Assembly (NCBI GenBank): GCA_900551195.1
Contig: URVD01000019.1
Coordinates: 1 to 14,690, forward strand
Origin: an uncultured Collinsella sp.
GTDB taxonomy: Bacteria; Actinomycetota; Coriobacteriia; Coriobacteriales; Coriobacteriaceae
Direction: 5' to 3'
DNA length: 14,690 bases
The notes under the pieces are model-generated. The model ran no database searches, had not been told where the DNA came from, and saw only the letters and a list, made by a program, of their open reading frames with translations. Each line of letters opens with the position of its first letter. Position 1 is the first letter of the stretch. Both the position numbers and the translations under genes were made by a program. Shown here in pieces: positions 1-6,810 of the stretch.

Positions 1-51
1 ATGACGGGCATGAAAAAGCGCCGCGCCGAACTCAAAAACGCCATCGGCTAG
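1..51 (+). CDS. 3' end of an unidentified reading frame (partial)
   Basis: Frame 1 is open from the window edge to a TAG at 49-51 and encodes only 16 residues, ending in a basic stretch (KKRRAELKNAIG). It may be the C-terminus of a gene that begins outside the window. The ATG at position 1 could equally be an internal Met, or the frame could be meaningless. Nothing in it identifies a family. The repeats that follow at once (66-310) fit an intergenic region starting here. Confidence 0.3.
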   Translation: MTGMKKRRAELKNAIG

Positions 52-65
52 CGAGCCATTTTCGC

Positions 66-103
66 TCCCCAAAGGCACTCATTGGGGACAGACTTAAATG
101 AGT
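66..103. repeat. GTCCCC-type palindromic intergenic repeat
   Basis: Two mutually exclusive stems can form. TCCCCAA (66-72) pairs with TTGGGGA (82-88), and ACTCATT (77-83) pairs with AATGAGT (97-103). On the minus strand the core reads TGTCCCCAATGAGTGCC, which resembles the GTCCC...GTGCC units at 1675-1697 and 3259-3281. I infer a small dispersed repeat family of REP type. No transposase of the RAYT family is visible in the window. Confidence 0.45.
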
Positions 104-142
104 ACCCCTGGGCACCAAGTTGATTGCCAAAGAGCCCCGTCA

Positions 143-209
143 AGTTGCGGTGGAATAGTTCTTGTTTATGCTGTTTACCAGCCTATTTAAGAACTATTTC
201 ACCGCAGCT
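143..209. repeat. Long hairpin repeat, copy 1
   Basis: Arm 143-163 pairs with arm 189-209 over 21 bp with two G-T wobbles, around a 25-nt loop. The outer part of the arm (AGTTGCGGTGGAATAG) recurs exactly at 3285-3300, where the matching right arm (TATTTCACCGCAACT) also recurs, so this is a dispersed element and not a chance hairpin. It lies between the 66-103 repeat and the 33-bp tandem array. Possible roles are an RNA-stability hairpin, a terminator without a U tract, or a non-autonomous mobile element. Confidence 0.7.
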
Positions 210-223
210 AAGGTTGATACTCC

Positions 224-310
224 CACATTTTTCGATGGAAGAACGTGGTTGTCTCGCACATTTTTCGATGGAAAAACGTGGTTGTCTCGCACATTTTCCA
301 AGGGAAACGC
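224..310. repeat. 33-bp tandem repeat of palindromic sites (two full units plus a diverged third)
   Basis: Units start at 224, 257 and 290. Each contains an inverted repeat. In unit 2, CAC-A-TTTTTC (257-266) faces GAAAAA-C-GTG (271-280) around GATG. Unit 1 has the same layout with one arm mismatch. Unit 3 has changed both arms to TTTCC (295-299) and GGAAA (303-307), so symmetry survives although the sequence differs. The array ends about 15 bp before a TATACT -10 hexamer, and unit 3 falls roughly where the -35 element would be. I infer an operator array controlling the ATPase gene that starts at 351. The 33-bp period is a whole number of codons and also about three helical turns. Confidence 0.7.
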
Positions 311-321
311 GCATATGGCCT

Positions 322-327
322 TATACT
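322..327 (+). promoter_or_regulatory. Candidate -10 element for the DUF4143 ATPase gene
   Basis: TATACT lies 23 bp upstream of the ATG at 351, which would give a short leader of about 15-18 nt. No good -35 hexamer is seen at 16-18 bp upstream. That position is occupied by the third palindrome (295-307), so the promoter may depend on, or be blocked by, a protein bound there. Confidence 0.4.
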
Positions 328-350
328 AGCCGAGAGGGTTGGGAGGCAAT

Positions 351-1652
351 ATGCAACGACAGCTTATGAGTGAACTTATCGCTTGGAAATCAAGGGCGAA
401 TCGCAAACCTCTCTTGCTTAAGGGAGCCCGCCAGACAGGAAAGACGTGGCTTCTTAACAAATTCGCAAGCCAGCAGTATCGAAACGTCATTCGTTTTGAC
501 TTTATGCTCGAGCCGAGCGCACGTTCGCTGTTCGATGGGGACCTCGACCCCAAGCGCATCATCTCCCAGATAGAACTCCTAAGTGGCCAAACCATAACGC
601 CGGCAGACACGCTCATCATCTTCGACGAGATCCAAGAGGCGCCACACGGGATCACCTCGCTCAAGTACTTCAACGAACTTGCACCCGAATACCACATCGT
701 AGCAGCCGGCTCCTATATGGGTCTCGCGCTCCGACGCGAAAACGAGTCATTTCCCGTCGGCAAAATCGACCAGCTCACCATGCGTCCCATGGGGTTTGCC
801 GAGTTCGTTCGTGCCGTCGACGGCAACCCGCTCGCCGACGCCATCCTTGCCGCAGACATGAACCTTCTAGCAAACGTTACCGAAAAGCTCGAGCACTTGC
901 TCAAGGAATACCTTGTTGTCGGTGGTATGCCCGAAGTTGTCTCCGCTTTCGCCGAGACACGCGACTTCATCGAAGCCCGAAGGCTTCAGCAGCAAATCAT
1001 CGAGGCTTACGAATCCGATTTTGGCAAACATGCACCCGCCCGCATCGTCGAGCGCATGAGGTTGGTTTGGAAATCCCTTCCCGGCCAGCTTGCCAAAGAG
1101 AACAAGAAGTTTGTCTATGGCGCCCTTCGCCCCGGAGCGCGCGCACGCGATTTTGAGGAAAGCCTCCAGTGGCTCGCGGACTACGGAATCGTTCATAAGG
1201 TTCCGCGCGTTTCTGCCCTCAGAGCACCGCTCTTGAGCTATGAGGATCTCTCGGGCTTCAAACTGTTTTGCATTGACACCGGCATCCTTGGAGCGCTCTC
1301 CAGCCTCCCCCCGACCATCGTCCTAAACGGATCCGCTGTTTTCACTGAGTTTAAGGGCTCGCTCACCGAGCAATATGTCGCACAGGAACTCTTGCTGCAA
1401 GGCAAAAGTCCTGCGTACTGGTCCTCTACCTCCGGCAATGCCGAAACCGACTTTGCCATCGACCATGCGGGAACCGTGCTTCCGCTTGAGGTCAAGGCGG
1501 CGGAGAACCTCAAAGCAAAGAGCCTGAAAATAGCCTGCGAAAAATTCAAGCTCATGCGTTGTGTGAGGACCTCCCTGGCGGCATATAGAGATGAAGGCAT
1601 GCTCGTCAATATTCCGCTTTGGGAGATTGGGCAAATCGACAAGCTGGCATAG
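351..1652 (+). CDS. AAA-type ATPase with DUF4143 domain
   Basis: A 433-residue ATP-binding protein of the widespread AAA_14/DUF4143 group. The N-terminal ATPase domain has a Walker A motif (G25-ARQTGKT-32), a Walker B motif (LIIFDE, D92-E93) and a sensor-like VAAGS segment. The C-terminal DUF4143 part ends with ETDFAID followed about 12 residues later by EVKA, the D...ExK spacing seen in PD-(D/E)XK nuclease folds. The ATG at 351 follows GGGAGG at 341-346; a TTG at 339 in frame is a weaker alternative. The cellular role of the family is poorly defined; the genes are common in accessory regions. The third-position GC bias is weaker than in the housekeeping genes downstream, and repeats plus an IS surround it, which suggests horizontal acquisition. 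Family assignment is firm, function is not. Confidence 0.88.
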   Translation: MQRQLMSELIAWKSRANRKPLLLKGARQTGKTWLLNKFASQQYRNVIRFDFMLEPSARSLFDGDLDPKRIISQIELLSGQTITPADTLIIFDEIQEAPHGITSLKYFNELAPEYHIVAAGSYMGLALRRENESFPVGKIDQLTMRPMGFAEFVRAVDGNPLADAILAADMNLLANVTEKLEHLLKEYLVVGGMPEVVSAFAETRDFIEARRLQQQIIEAYESDFGKHAPARIVERMRLVWKSLPGQLAKENKKFVYGALRPGARARDFEESLQWLADYGIVHKVPRVSALRAPLLSYEDLSGFKLFCIDTGILGALSSLPPTIVLNGSAVFTEFKGSLTEQYVAQELLLQGKSPAYWSSTSGNAETDFAIDHAGTVLPLEVKAAENLKAKSLKIACEKFKLMRCVRTSLAAYRDEGMLVNIPLWEIGQIDKLA

Positions 1653-1658
1653 GCGCTG

Positions 1659-1697
1659 TGGGGACGCCCCGCAAGGACTGTCCCCAGGTGCCGGCAG
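1659..1697. repeat. GGGGAC/GTCCCC hairpin and GTGCCGGC repeat, left of the IS
   Basis: TGGGGAC (1659-1665) can pair with GTCCCCA (1680-1686), starting 6 bp after the ATPase stop, and may act as a weak terminator. The unit 1675-1697 (GGA..GTCCC.A.GTGCCGGC.G) is 18/23 identical, by hand alignment, to 3259-3281 on the other side of the IS in the same orientation. Both look like members of the dispersed family represented at 66-103. Confidence 0.5.
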
Positions 1698-1702
1698 AGA
1701 CG

Positions 1703-1717
1703 ATATGAGCAGGACAT
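1703..1717 (+). repeat. Left (sub)terminal inverted repeat of the IS
   Basis: ATATGAGCAGGACAT is the exact reverse complement of 3239-3253. It lies 106 bp before the transposase start. Confidence 0.85.
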
Positions 1718-1823
1718 AAAACATTGAGAGCCCCTGCTGCATGAAAGACCGCGGATTAGGCCGACAATGGTGAGTGTCTAATTCAGCCGCGGCGGCCACG
1801 CCGCATTCATGGAAGGGGCTCCC

Positions 1824-2936
1824 ATGCTCGATACTACCACCTTCGTCGGCCTCGACGTCCACGCCCGCTCGATAAAGGCCGTCTCCCTCGACGTCATGAC
1901 CGGGGAGGTGCGCGCCGCGACCTTCGGCTACGACGCCGGCGCCGTCGCGGAGTGGGTCCGCTCCGTGGACCCCGGGGCCAGGTGCGTGTACGAGTCCGGG
2001 GTCACGGGCTTCGACCTGCAGAAGAGGCTCTCCGGCCTGGGGGTCGACTGCGTGGTCGGCGCCGTCTCGAAGATGATCAAGCCCAGCGCGGACAGGCGCA
2101 GGAAGAACGACCGCAACGACGCCGAGTTCCTCGCCCGCATGCTGTCGGTCGGCAACGTGGTCGAGGTGTGGGTCCCCGACGACGAGTGCGAGGCCGCCCG
2201 CGACCTGACCAGGGCGCTCGAGGACGCGAGGGACGACCTCTCGCGCTCGAAGCAGCGGCTCTCCAAGTTCCTGCTAAGGCACGGGCTCGTCTTCGACGAG
2301 AGGACGCCCACCGGCCGCAGGAAGGGCAACTGGACCCGGGCGCACTGGTCCTGGATCGAGTCGATTAGGTTCGCGGAGGGGGCCGACAACGACGCGCTCG
2401 CCTACTACGTCGACGCGGTCAGGCGGGCGGCGGAGGAGAAGGCGAGGCTCGAGGGGCTCGTCGAGGCCGAGGCCCGCAAGCCCAGGTGGCGGAAGAGGGT
2501 CGACTCCCTGCGCTGCCTCAAGGGCGTAGACACCGCTTCCGCCGCCGACCTCGTGTTCGAGGCCGGCGAGTTCTCCAGGTTCAGGAACGCCCGCTCGTTC
2601 GCCGCGTGGGTCGGCCTGACGCCCTCCGAGCACTCCAGCGGGGAGAGCGACCGCAGGGGCGCGATCACCAAGGCCGGCAACAAGCACCTGAGGAAGACGC
2701 TGGTCGAGGCCGCGTGGCACTACCTGACGTGCTCGGGGCGGCCGAAGGACCTCGCCAAGGGCCAGGCCCCGGACCCAGCCGCCCGGAGGCATGCCGCCAA
2801 GGGCGTGCGGAGGCTGGTCGAGAGGCGGGAGGCGCTGCTCGCGCGCGGGGTCCACGGCAACAAGGCGAACGTCGCCACGGCGCGCGAGCTCGCCTGCTGG
2901 GTGTGGGCGGTCGGCCTCATGGCCGAGGAGGCGTAG
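1824..2936 (+). CDS. IS110-family transposase (DEDD N-terminal and serine C-terminal domains)
   Basis: A 370-residue recombinase that moves the IS without terminal cleavage by a DDE enzyme. The N-terminal RuvC-like domain shows the acidic set: D11 (FVGLD), E57 (VYESG), D96 and D99 (KNDRNDAEF). A helical linker follows (about 115-225). The C-terminal Transposase_20 domain has LKGVDTASAADL, FAAWVGLTPSEHSSGESD and ITKAGNKHLR, with the expected catalytic serine in the HSSG motif (S271/S272). In studied members this protein uses a bridge RNA made from the element. The ATG at 1824 follows GGAAGGGG at 1811-1818; the ATG at 1809 would place that Shine-Dalgarno inside the gene. Arginine is often encoded by AGG here, while the large ABC gene downstream uses almost only CGN, which suggests recent arrival from another genome. 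Confidence 0.95.
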   Translation: MLDTTTFVGLDVHARSIKAVSLDVMTGEVRAATFGYDAGAVAEWVRSVDPGARCVYESGVTGFDLQKRLSGLGVDCVVGAVSKMIKPSADRRRKNDRNDAEFLARMLSVGNVVEVWVPDDECEAARDLTRALEDARDDLSRSKQRLSKFLLRHGLVFDERTPTGRRKGNWTRAHWSWIESIRFAEGADNDALAYYVDAVRRAAEEKARLEGLVEAEARKPRWRKRVDSLRCLKGVDTASAADLVFEAGEFSRFRNARSFAAWVGLTPSEHSSGESDRRGAITKAGNKHLRKTLVEAAWHYLTCSGRPKDLAKGQAPDPAARRHAAKGVRRLVERREALLARGVHGNKANVATARELACWVWAVGLMAEEA

Positions 2937-3238
2937 GGGGCGGTCCCCCGCACATAAGCCAGTCACCCCGGAAGCGGTTCGATCCGAAGCCGTTGAGGCG
3001 AACCTCAGGTCCCTTTTCTGCGAGCGCCCAGGGCGCCACACGCGTGCACAGACTGTCGGTTCGACGTAGAAGCCTCAGCCGTAGCAACGGATTGCCCAGC
3101 GAGAGATCGCCACGGGCGGATATTAAACTGCAAAGACGAGCGTCGGTAAGACACGCCGAGGTCGCCGCGGACGGGTTGATATAGGGAGAGGGCCTGACCC
3201 CATATCGTTGGGGCCAGGCCCGATTTTGCCTCTTGACA
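2937..3238 (+). ncRNA. Candidate bridge-RNA region of the IS (3' non-coding end)
   Basis: About 300 nt between the transposase stop and the right inverted repeat contain no convincing gene but several hairpins: GGGGG/CCCCC overlapping the stop (2936-2949), CGGTTCG/CGAA-G-CCG (about 2976-2991), TGAGG-CGAA-CCTCA (2994-3007), GTCG-GTT-CGAC (3055-3065) and a long stem at 3190-3221. IS1111-type elements are known to encode their bridge RNA at this end, while the 5' end here is only about 105 nt, short for a full guide RNA. The octamer ATATTAAA at 3120-3127 equals the sequence across the right end at 3250-3257 and could mark a guide loop. Transcript limits and strand are inferred, not seen. Confidence 0.4.
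3190..3227. terminator. Strong hairpin with T run near the right end of the IS
   Basis: GGGCCTG (3190-3196) pairs with CAGGCCC (3215-3221), extended by CCCC/GGGG after one A-C mismatch, around an 8-nt loop, and is followed by GATTTT. It could end the transposase or bridge-RNA transcript, or be part of the folded RNA itself. Confidence 0.6.
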
Positions 3239-3253
3239 ATGTCCTGCTCATAT
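3239..3253 (-). repeat. Right (sub)terminal inverted repeat of the IS
   Basis: ATGTCCTGCTCATAT is the exact reverse complement of 1703-1717. It lies about 300 bp after the transposase stop and just beyond the terminator-like hairpin. Confidence 0.85.
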
Positions 3254-3258
3254 TAAAA

Positions 3259-3281
3259 GGAACGTCCCTAAGTGCCGGCTG
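3259..3281. repeat. GTCCC/GTGCCGGC repeat, right of the IS
   Basis: Direct-orientation relative of 1675-1697, differing at five of 23 positions. It begins 6 bp after the right inverted repeat and is followed after three bases by the second long hairpin. The IS therefore appears to sit between two repeat units. Confidence 0.5.
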
Positions 3282-3284
3282 TTG

Positions 3285-3351
3285 AGTTGCGGTGGAATAG
3301 GGACTGTTTGGGGCCCGAAAGGGCGATTTTAGTCCATATTTCACCGCAACT
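3285..3351. repeat. Long hairpin repeat, copy 2, overlapping the ppx stop codon
   Basis: Arm 3285-3305 pairs with 3331-3351 with one mismatch and one wobble. Its outer 16 bases match copy 1 (143-158) exactly. The 25-nt loop differs from copy 1 and contains its own hairpin, GCCC (3313-3316) and GGGC (3321-3324) around a GAAA tetraloop. The right arm ends on the first base of the ppx stop triplet as read on the plus strand (3351-3353), so it forms the immediate 3' end of that minus-strand transcript and may stabilise or terminate it. Confidence 0.7.
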
Positions 3352-4355
3352 TATTGGAGGGCGCTGAGGCTGGGGGTCCAGCCGATGGTGGGTAGCTCAC
3401 CGTCGAGAACCTCGTTAATGGTGGCGGCCATGCCGGCAAGCAGGCTGTTCTCGCTTACGGTGAGCGTGTCGTAGCCGCCGGCTCGCATAAGCTCGCGAAT
3501 CACCACGGCACCAGCCAAGATCACGCCCGCGCGTTTGGGCTGTACACCCGGTAGCGCGGCGATGCCTTCCGCGTCCAACACAGACATGCGCTCGATAGCG
3601 GCCGAGACCTGCTCCAGCGACAGCTCGCGTAGGTGCACAAAGCTCGAATCGTACGGTTCCAGCTCGTGGACCAGAGCCACCAGCGTAGTCACCGTGCCGC
3701 CCACCGCGACTAAGCGTTCGGCGCGCTCAAAGTCGACAGGCAGGCCCTCAAAATAGGCGGCGAACTGCTCGCCTGCCCACGCGACAGCGGCAGCAAGCTC
3801 GCCATCCGCGGGCGGCAACGCGGAGAAAAAGCGCTCCGTCACGCGGCGACAACCGATGTCCAGCGAGCGCGTTCCCTCCAGCGCAAAGACCCCGCGCTCA
3901 GGCGCATAGACGCCCGTCGCGAGCTCCGTGGAGCCGCCGCCCGAATCGGCGACGATGATGCGCTCGCCGGCAAAGTCGTGCGCCACGCCAAAAAATGTCA
4001 GGCGCGCCTCGACCTCGCCCGGAATCACCTGTGGTTTGAGCCCCAACTCGCGCAGGCCGTCCAGCAGCAGCGCGGCATTGGACGCATCGCGCGAGGCACT
4101 CGTGCACGTGGTGCAGACGCACACGGCCCCAAAGGCACGGGCCTCGTCCACAAACATGTGACACGCAGCGAGCACACGCTCGACAGCCGCCTCGCAGAAG
4201 CGCCCCGTCGCGTCCACGCCCTCGCCCAGGTCGGTAATCTCGGTATGCTTGGACGATTCCACAATCGCTCCGCCCTCGACCTGGGCCAACACCAGTCGCG
4301 ACGACACCGTTCCCAGGTCGATCGCGGCCACCTTATAGCGTTTGCAATTTGTCAT
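3351..4355 (-). CDS. ppx: Ppx/GppA-family phosphatase
   Basis: A 334-residue member of the exopolyphosphatase / pppGpp phosphatase family (actin-like ATPase fold), acting in the cytoplasm on polyphosphate or (p)ppGpp ends. Visible family motifs are AIDLGTVSSRLVLA near the N-terminus (usual form DIGTNSxRL), ADSGGGSTEL near residue 140, SLDIGCRRVTERF near 185 and the adenosine-type VAVGGTVTTL further on. The length matches the short actinobacterial form without the C-terminal HD-like domain of E. coli Ppx. GGAGGGG precedes the ATG by about 8 bases. It starts 20 bp after the DivIC-like gene and is probably cotranscribed with it. Whether polyphosphate or pppGpp is the substrate cannot be read from the sequence. 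The first motif has V-S-S where N-S-S/T is usual. Confidence 0.9.
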   Translation of the reverse strand: MTNCKRYKVAAIDLGTVSSRLVLAQVEGGAIVESSKHTEITDLGEGVDATGRFCEAAVERVLAACHMFVDEARAFGAVCVCTTCTSASRDASNAALLLDGLRELGLKPQVIPGEVEARLTFFGVAHDFAGERIIVADSGGGSTELATGVYAPERGVFALEGTRSLDIGCRRVTERFFSALPPADGELAAAVAWAGEQFAAYFEGLPVDFERAERLVAVGGTVTTLVALVHELEPYDSSFVHLRELSLEQVSAAIERMSVLDAEGIAALPGVQPKRAGVILAGAVVIRELMRAGGYDTLTVSENSLLAGMAATINEVLDGELPTIGWTPSLSALQ

Positions 4356-4375
4356 TGCGGGCTCCCCTCCGGGCG

Positions 4376-5137
4376 CTATTTGCCGTTGGACACGACCGTC
4401 TGGCCCTCGACGCCGTTAAACCCAAACAGCATGTCGAGCGCCTGGATGTACCACGGCGCGTCCTTGCCGACTTCTTCGATTTCCTTGGCCACTTCGCTGG
4501 CCTTCTTGGCGTTTGAGGACTTTTTGCTCGACGACGAGTCCGAATCGTCGTCCAAGCCTAGCACGTCAATCTTCTTCTCGCCGGGCATCACCAGGCCCAG
4601 GTCCTCGGACGCCGCGTCCTTGATACCCTCCTCCGAGAGCAGCTTGTCGACGCTTTTTTGCAGCCCATCATTGTATTGCTGGCGAATCTCGACCTGCTTG
4701 GCCAAGATATCGCTCGAACGCTTTGCCACGTACAGATCGCGCACGGGGAAATACAGGCTCACGAGCGCCAGCGCCACCACGATACCGATAAACAGCGGAC
4801 GCAGAGAGCCATGCGTAAAGTCATAGATCGCCTTGACCACCGCGTTGTCGTTGGCGTAGCGCATAAAGTCCGAGCCCGAAAAACGGTTCGAGGGCCTGCT
4901 CGATTTGTCGTGTGCCTGAGTCGAGGGGCGCGACGTATGCGACGAACGTGCCGGGCGCACCGGTCCATCTGTCGAAGTATTCACTTGAGCATTGGGGCGC
5001 GAGGTACTTGTCGGGCGCTGCGTGGAGCGATCGACGCCGGCGTAGGCGGACCCACCGAGCTGCACCGTGCGCGCACGGCGAGGCGACGGCTCGCGCGAAC
5101 CGGCGGAATAGTACCTGTTGTCGTAAATCTGATCCAT
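4376..5137 (-). CDS. DivIC/FtsB-like septum formation initiator
   Basis: A 253-residue bitopic membrane protein of the DivIC/FtsB group, which links with FtsL and FtsQ/DivIB in the divisome. Residues 1-110 are hydrophilic, rich in Ser, Thr, Arg and Pro, and presumably cytoplasmic. A single membrane segment spans about 114-130 (PLFIGIVVALALVSLYF). It is followed by a coiled-coil-like stretch (131-170) and then EDLGLVMPGEKKI, matching the conserved ending of the family. A Ser/Asp/Lys-rich linker (195-215) and a short hydrophobic C-terminal part (DAPWYIQALDMLFGF) come after, unusual for the family. The frame extends upstream to 5278, but the eno terminator lies at 5229-5260 and the ATG at 5137 begins the tyrosine-rich MDQIYDNRYY, so I chose that start despite a weak AAGG. 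Position between eno and ppx is typical of actinobacteria. Confidence 0.85.
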   Translation of the reverse strand: MDQIYDNRYYSAGSREPSPRRARTVQLGGSAYAGVDRSTQRPTSTSRPNAQVNTSTDGPVRPARSSHTSRPSTQAHDKSSRPSNRFSGSDFMRYANDNAVVKAIYDFTHGSLRPLFIGIVVALALVSLYFPVRDLYVAKRSSDILAKQVEIRQQYNDGLQKSVDKLLSEEGIKDAASEDLGLVMPGEKKIDVLGLDDDSDSSSSKKSSNAKKASEVAKEIEEVGKDAPWYIQALDMLFGFNGVEGQTVVSNGK

Positions 5138-5180
5138 GTGCGCCTTGTGCGGTTGAGGTTTGTTTGCGCTAAGTCCTTTA

Positions 5181-5186
5181 GTTATA
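5181..5186 (-). promoter_or_regulatory. Candidate -10 element for the DivIC-like gene
   Basis: TATAAC on the minus strand lies between the eno terminator and the chosen start at 5137, about 43 bp upstream. No good -35 element is seen. A promoter is expected here because the terminator at 5229-5260 separates this gene from eno. Confidence 0.35.
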
Positions 5187-5228
5187 GCACGAGCGCCTGC
5201 ACCGCCTTCGCCAGCCTTTGCTCGACAT

Positions 5229-5260
5229 AAAAAAGGCGCTGAGCCGTATGGCCCAGCGCC
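5229..5260 (-). terminator. Rho-independent terminator downstream of eno
   Basis: Read on the minus strand, GGCGCTG (5260-5254) pairs with CAGCGCC (5241-5235), extended by GCC/GGC after one mismatch around a 4-nt loop, and is followed by six T residues (5234-5229). It starts about 70 bp after the enolase stop. Confidence 0.9.
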
Positions 5261-5332
5261 CATGGCGCTTTGCAGCATCCAGTCAAGGCGGGACGGAACC
5301 GAGTCAGCCTCCCCCTCGCCAAATTCGCCCGT

Positions 5333-6634
<1,302 letters not shown>

Positions 6635-6696
6635 TCACCTGGAAACGGGTTGAATGCTTGGCGACACGGCTTGCACGCTACAGTGGCGCGCAGGTT

Positions 6697-6743
6697 CATA
6701 AGTTAGCCTTATCGCACTTTTTGCATTATGCCATAAGTTAGCC
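6697..6743 (-). promoter_or_regulatory. Direct repeat in the eno promoter (possible operator)
   Basis: GGCTAACTTATG (minus strand) occurs at 6743-6732 and again at 6708-6697, 35 bp apart. The upstream copy lies in the spacer of the proposed promoter, and the second lies just past the expected transcription start. The second copy is also part of a 15-bp palindrome, ATAAG-TTAGC-CTTAT (6698-6712). GTTAGCC resembles the centre of DtxR/IdeR-type metal-regulator sites, but the outer bases do not fit well. Confidence 0.4.
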
Positions 6744-6754
6744 AAGGGATACAA
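6725..6754 (-). promoter_or_regulatory. eno: Candidate eno promoter
   Basis: On the minus strand, TTGTAT (6754-6749) and CATAAT (6730-6725) are separated by 18 bp. The expected transcript start is near 6718, about 95 nt before the enolase ATG. It lies just beyond the terminator of the upstream mazG unit. Confidence 0.5.
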
Positions 6755-6761
6755 TCTTTTT

Positions 6762-6804
6762 GAAAAATAATGGGGGCGATGAGAAAGTCCGTCCCGTCGC
6801 CCCC
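6762..6804 (-). terminator. Terminator downstream of mazG
   Basis: On the minus strand GGGGGCGA (6804-6797) pairs with TCGCCCCC (6779-6772) around a 17-nt loop, followed by ATTATTTTTC. It begins 6 bp after the mazG stop and separates the larC-like/yfcE/mazG unit from eno. Confidence 0.8.
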
Positions 6805-6810
6805 GCAGTC

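Larger units (their letters stand above)
1703..3253 (+). mobile_element. IS110-family insertion sequence, probably IS1111-like
   Basis: The element is delimited by perfect 15-bp inverted repeats at 1703-1717 and 3239-3253 and contains one transposase gene (1824-2936). Length between repeat ends is 1551 bp, at the upper part of the usual range. IS110 elements proper lack clear inverted repeats, while the IS1111 subgroup carries subterminal ones; the repeats and the long 3' non-coding end (about 300 bp, against about 105 bp at the 5' end) favour IS1111. Because such repeats are subterminal, the true ends may lie a few bases outside. No target duplication can be recognised, as is usual for the family. 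The transposase frame and both ends look intact, so the copy may be active. Confidence 0.85.

Noticed and set aside
224..310. Possible CRISPR array
   Set aside because: The units are contiguous with no unique spacers, only about 2.6 units exist, and no cas genes are present.
124..369. Small plus-strand frame encoding an 11-residue repeat (HFSMEERGCLA)
   Set aside because: It crosses the hairpin element and the palindromic tandem array and has no good start. The repeat is better explained by DNA-level palindromes whose 33-bp period happens to be a multiple of three.
1749..1792. Bridge RNA located 5' of the transposase, based on the CCGCGG-ATTAG...CTAAT...CCGCGG hairpin
   Set aside because: Only about 105 nt are available between the left inverted repeat and the start codon, short for a complete guide RNA. 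The hairpin is real but the 3' end is the better candidate.
2274..3041. Minus-strand frame opposite the transposase
   Set aside because: Proline/arginine/glycine-rich shadow with no recognisable motif.
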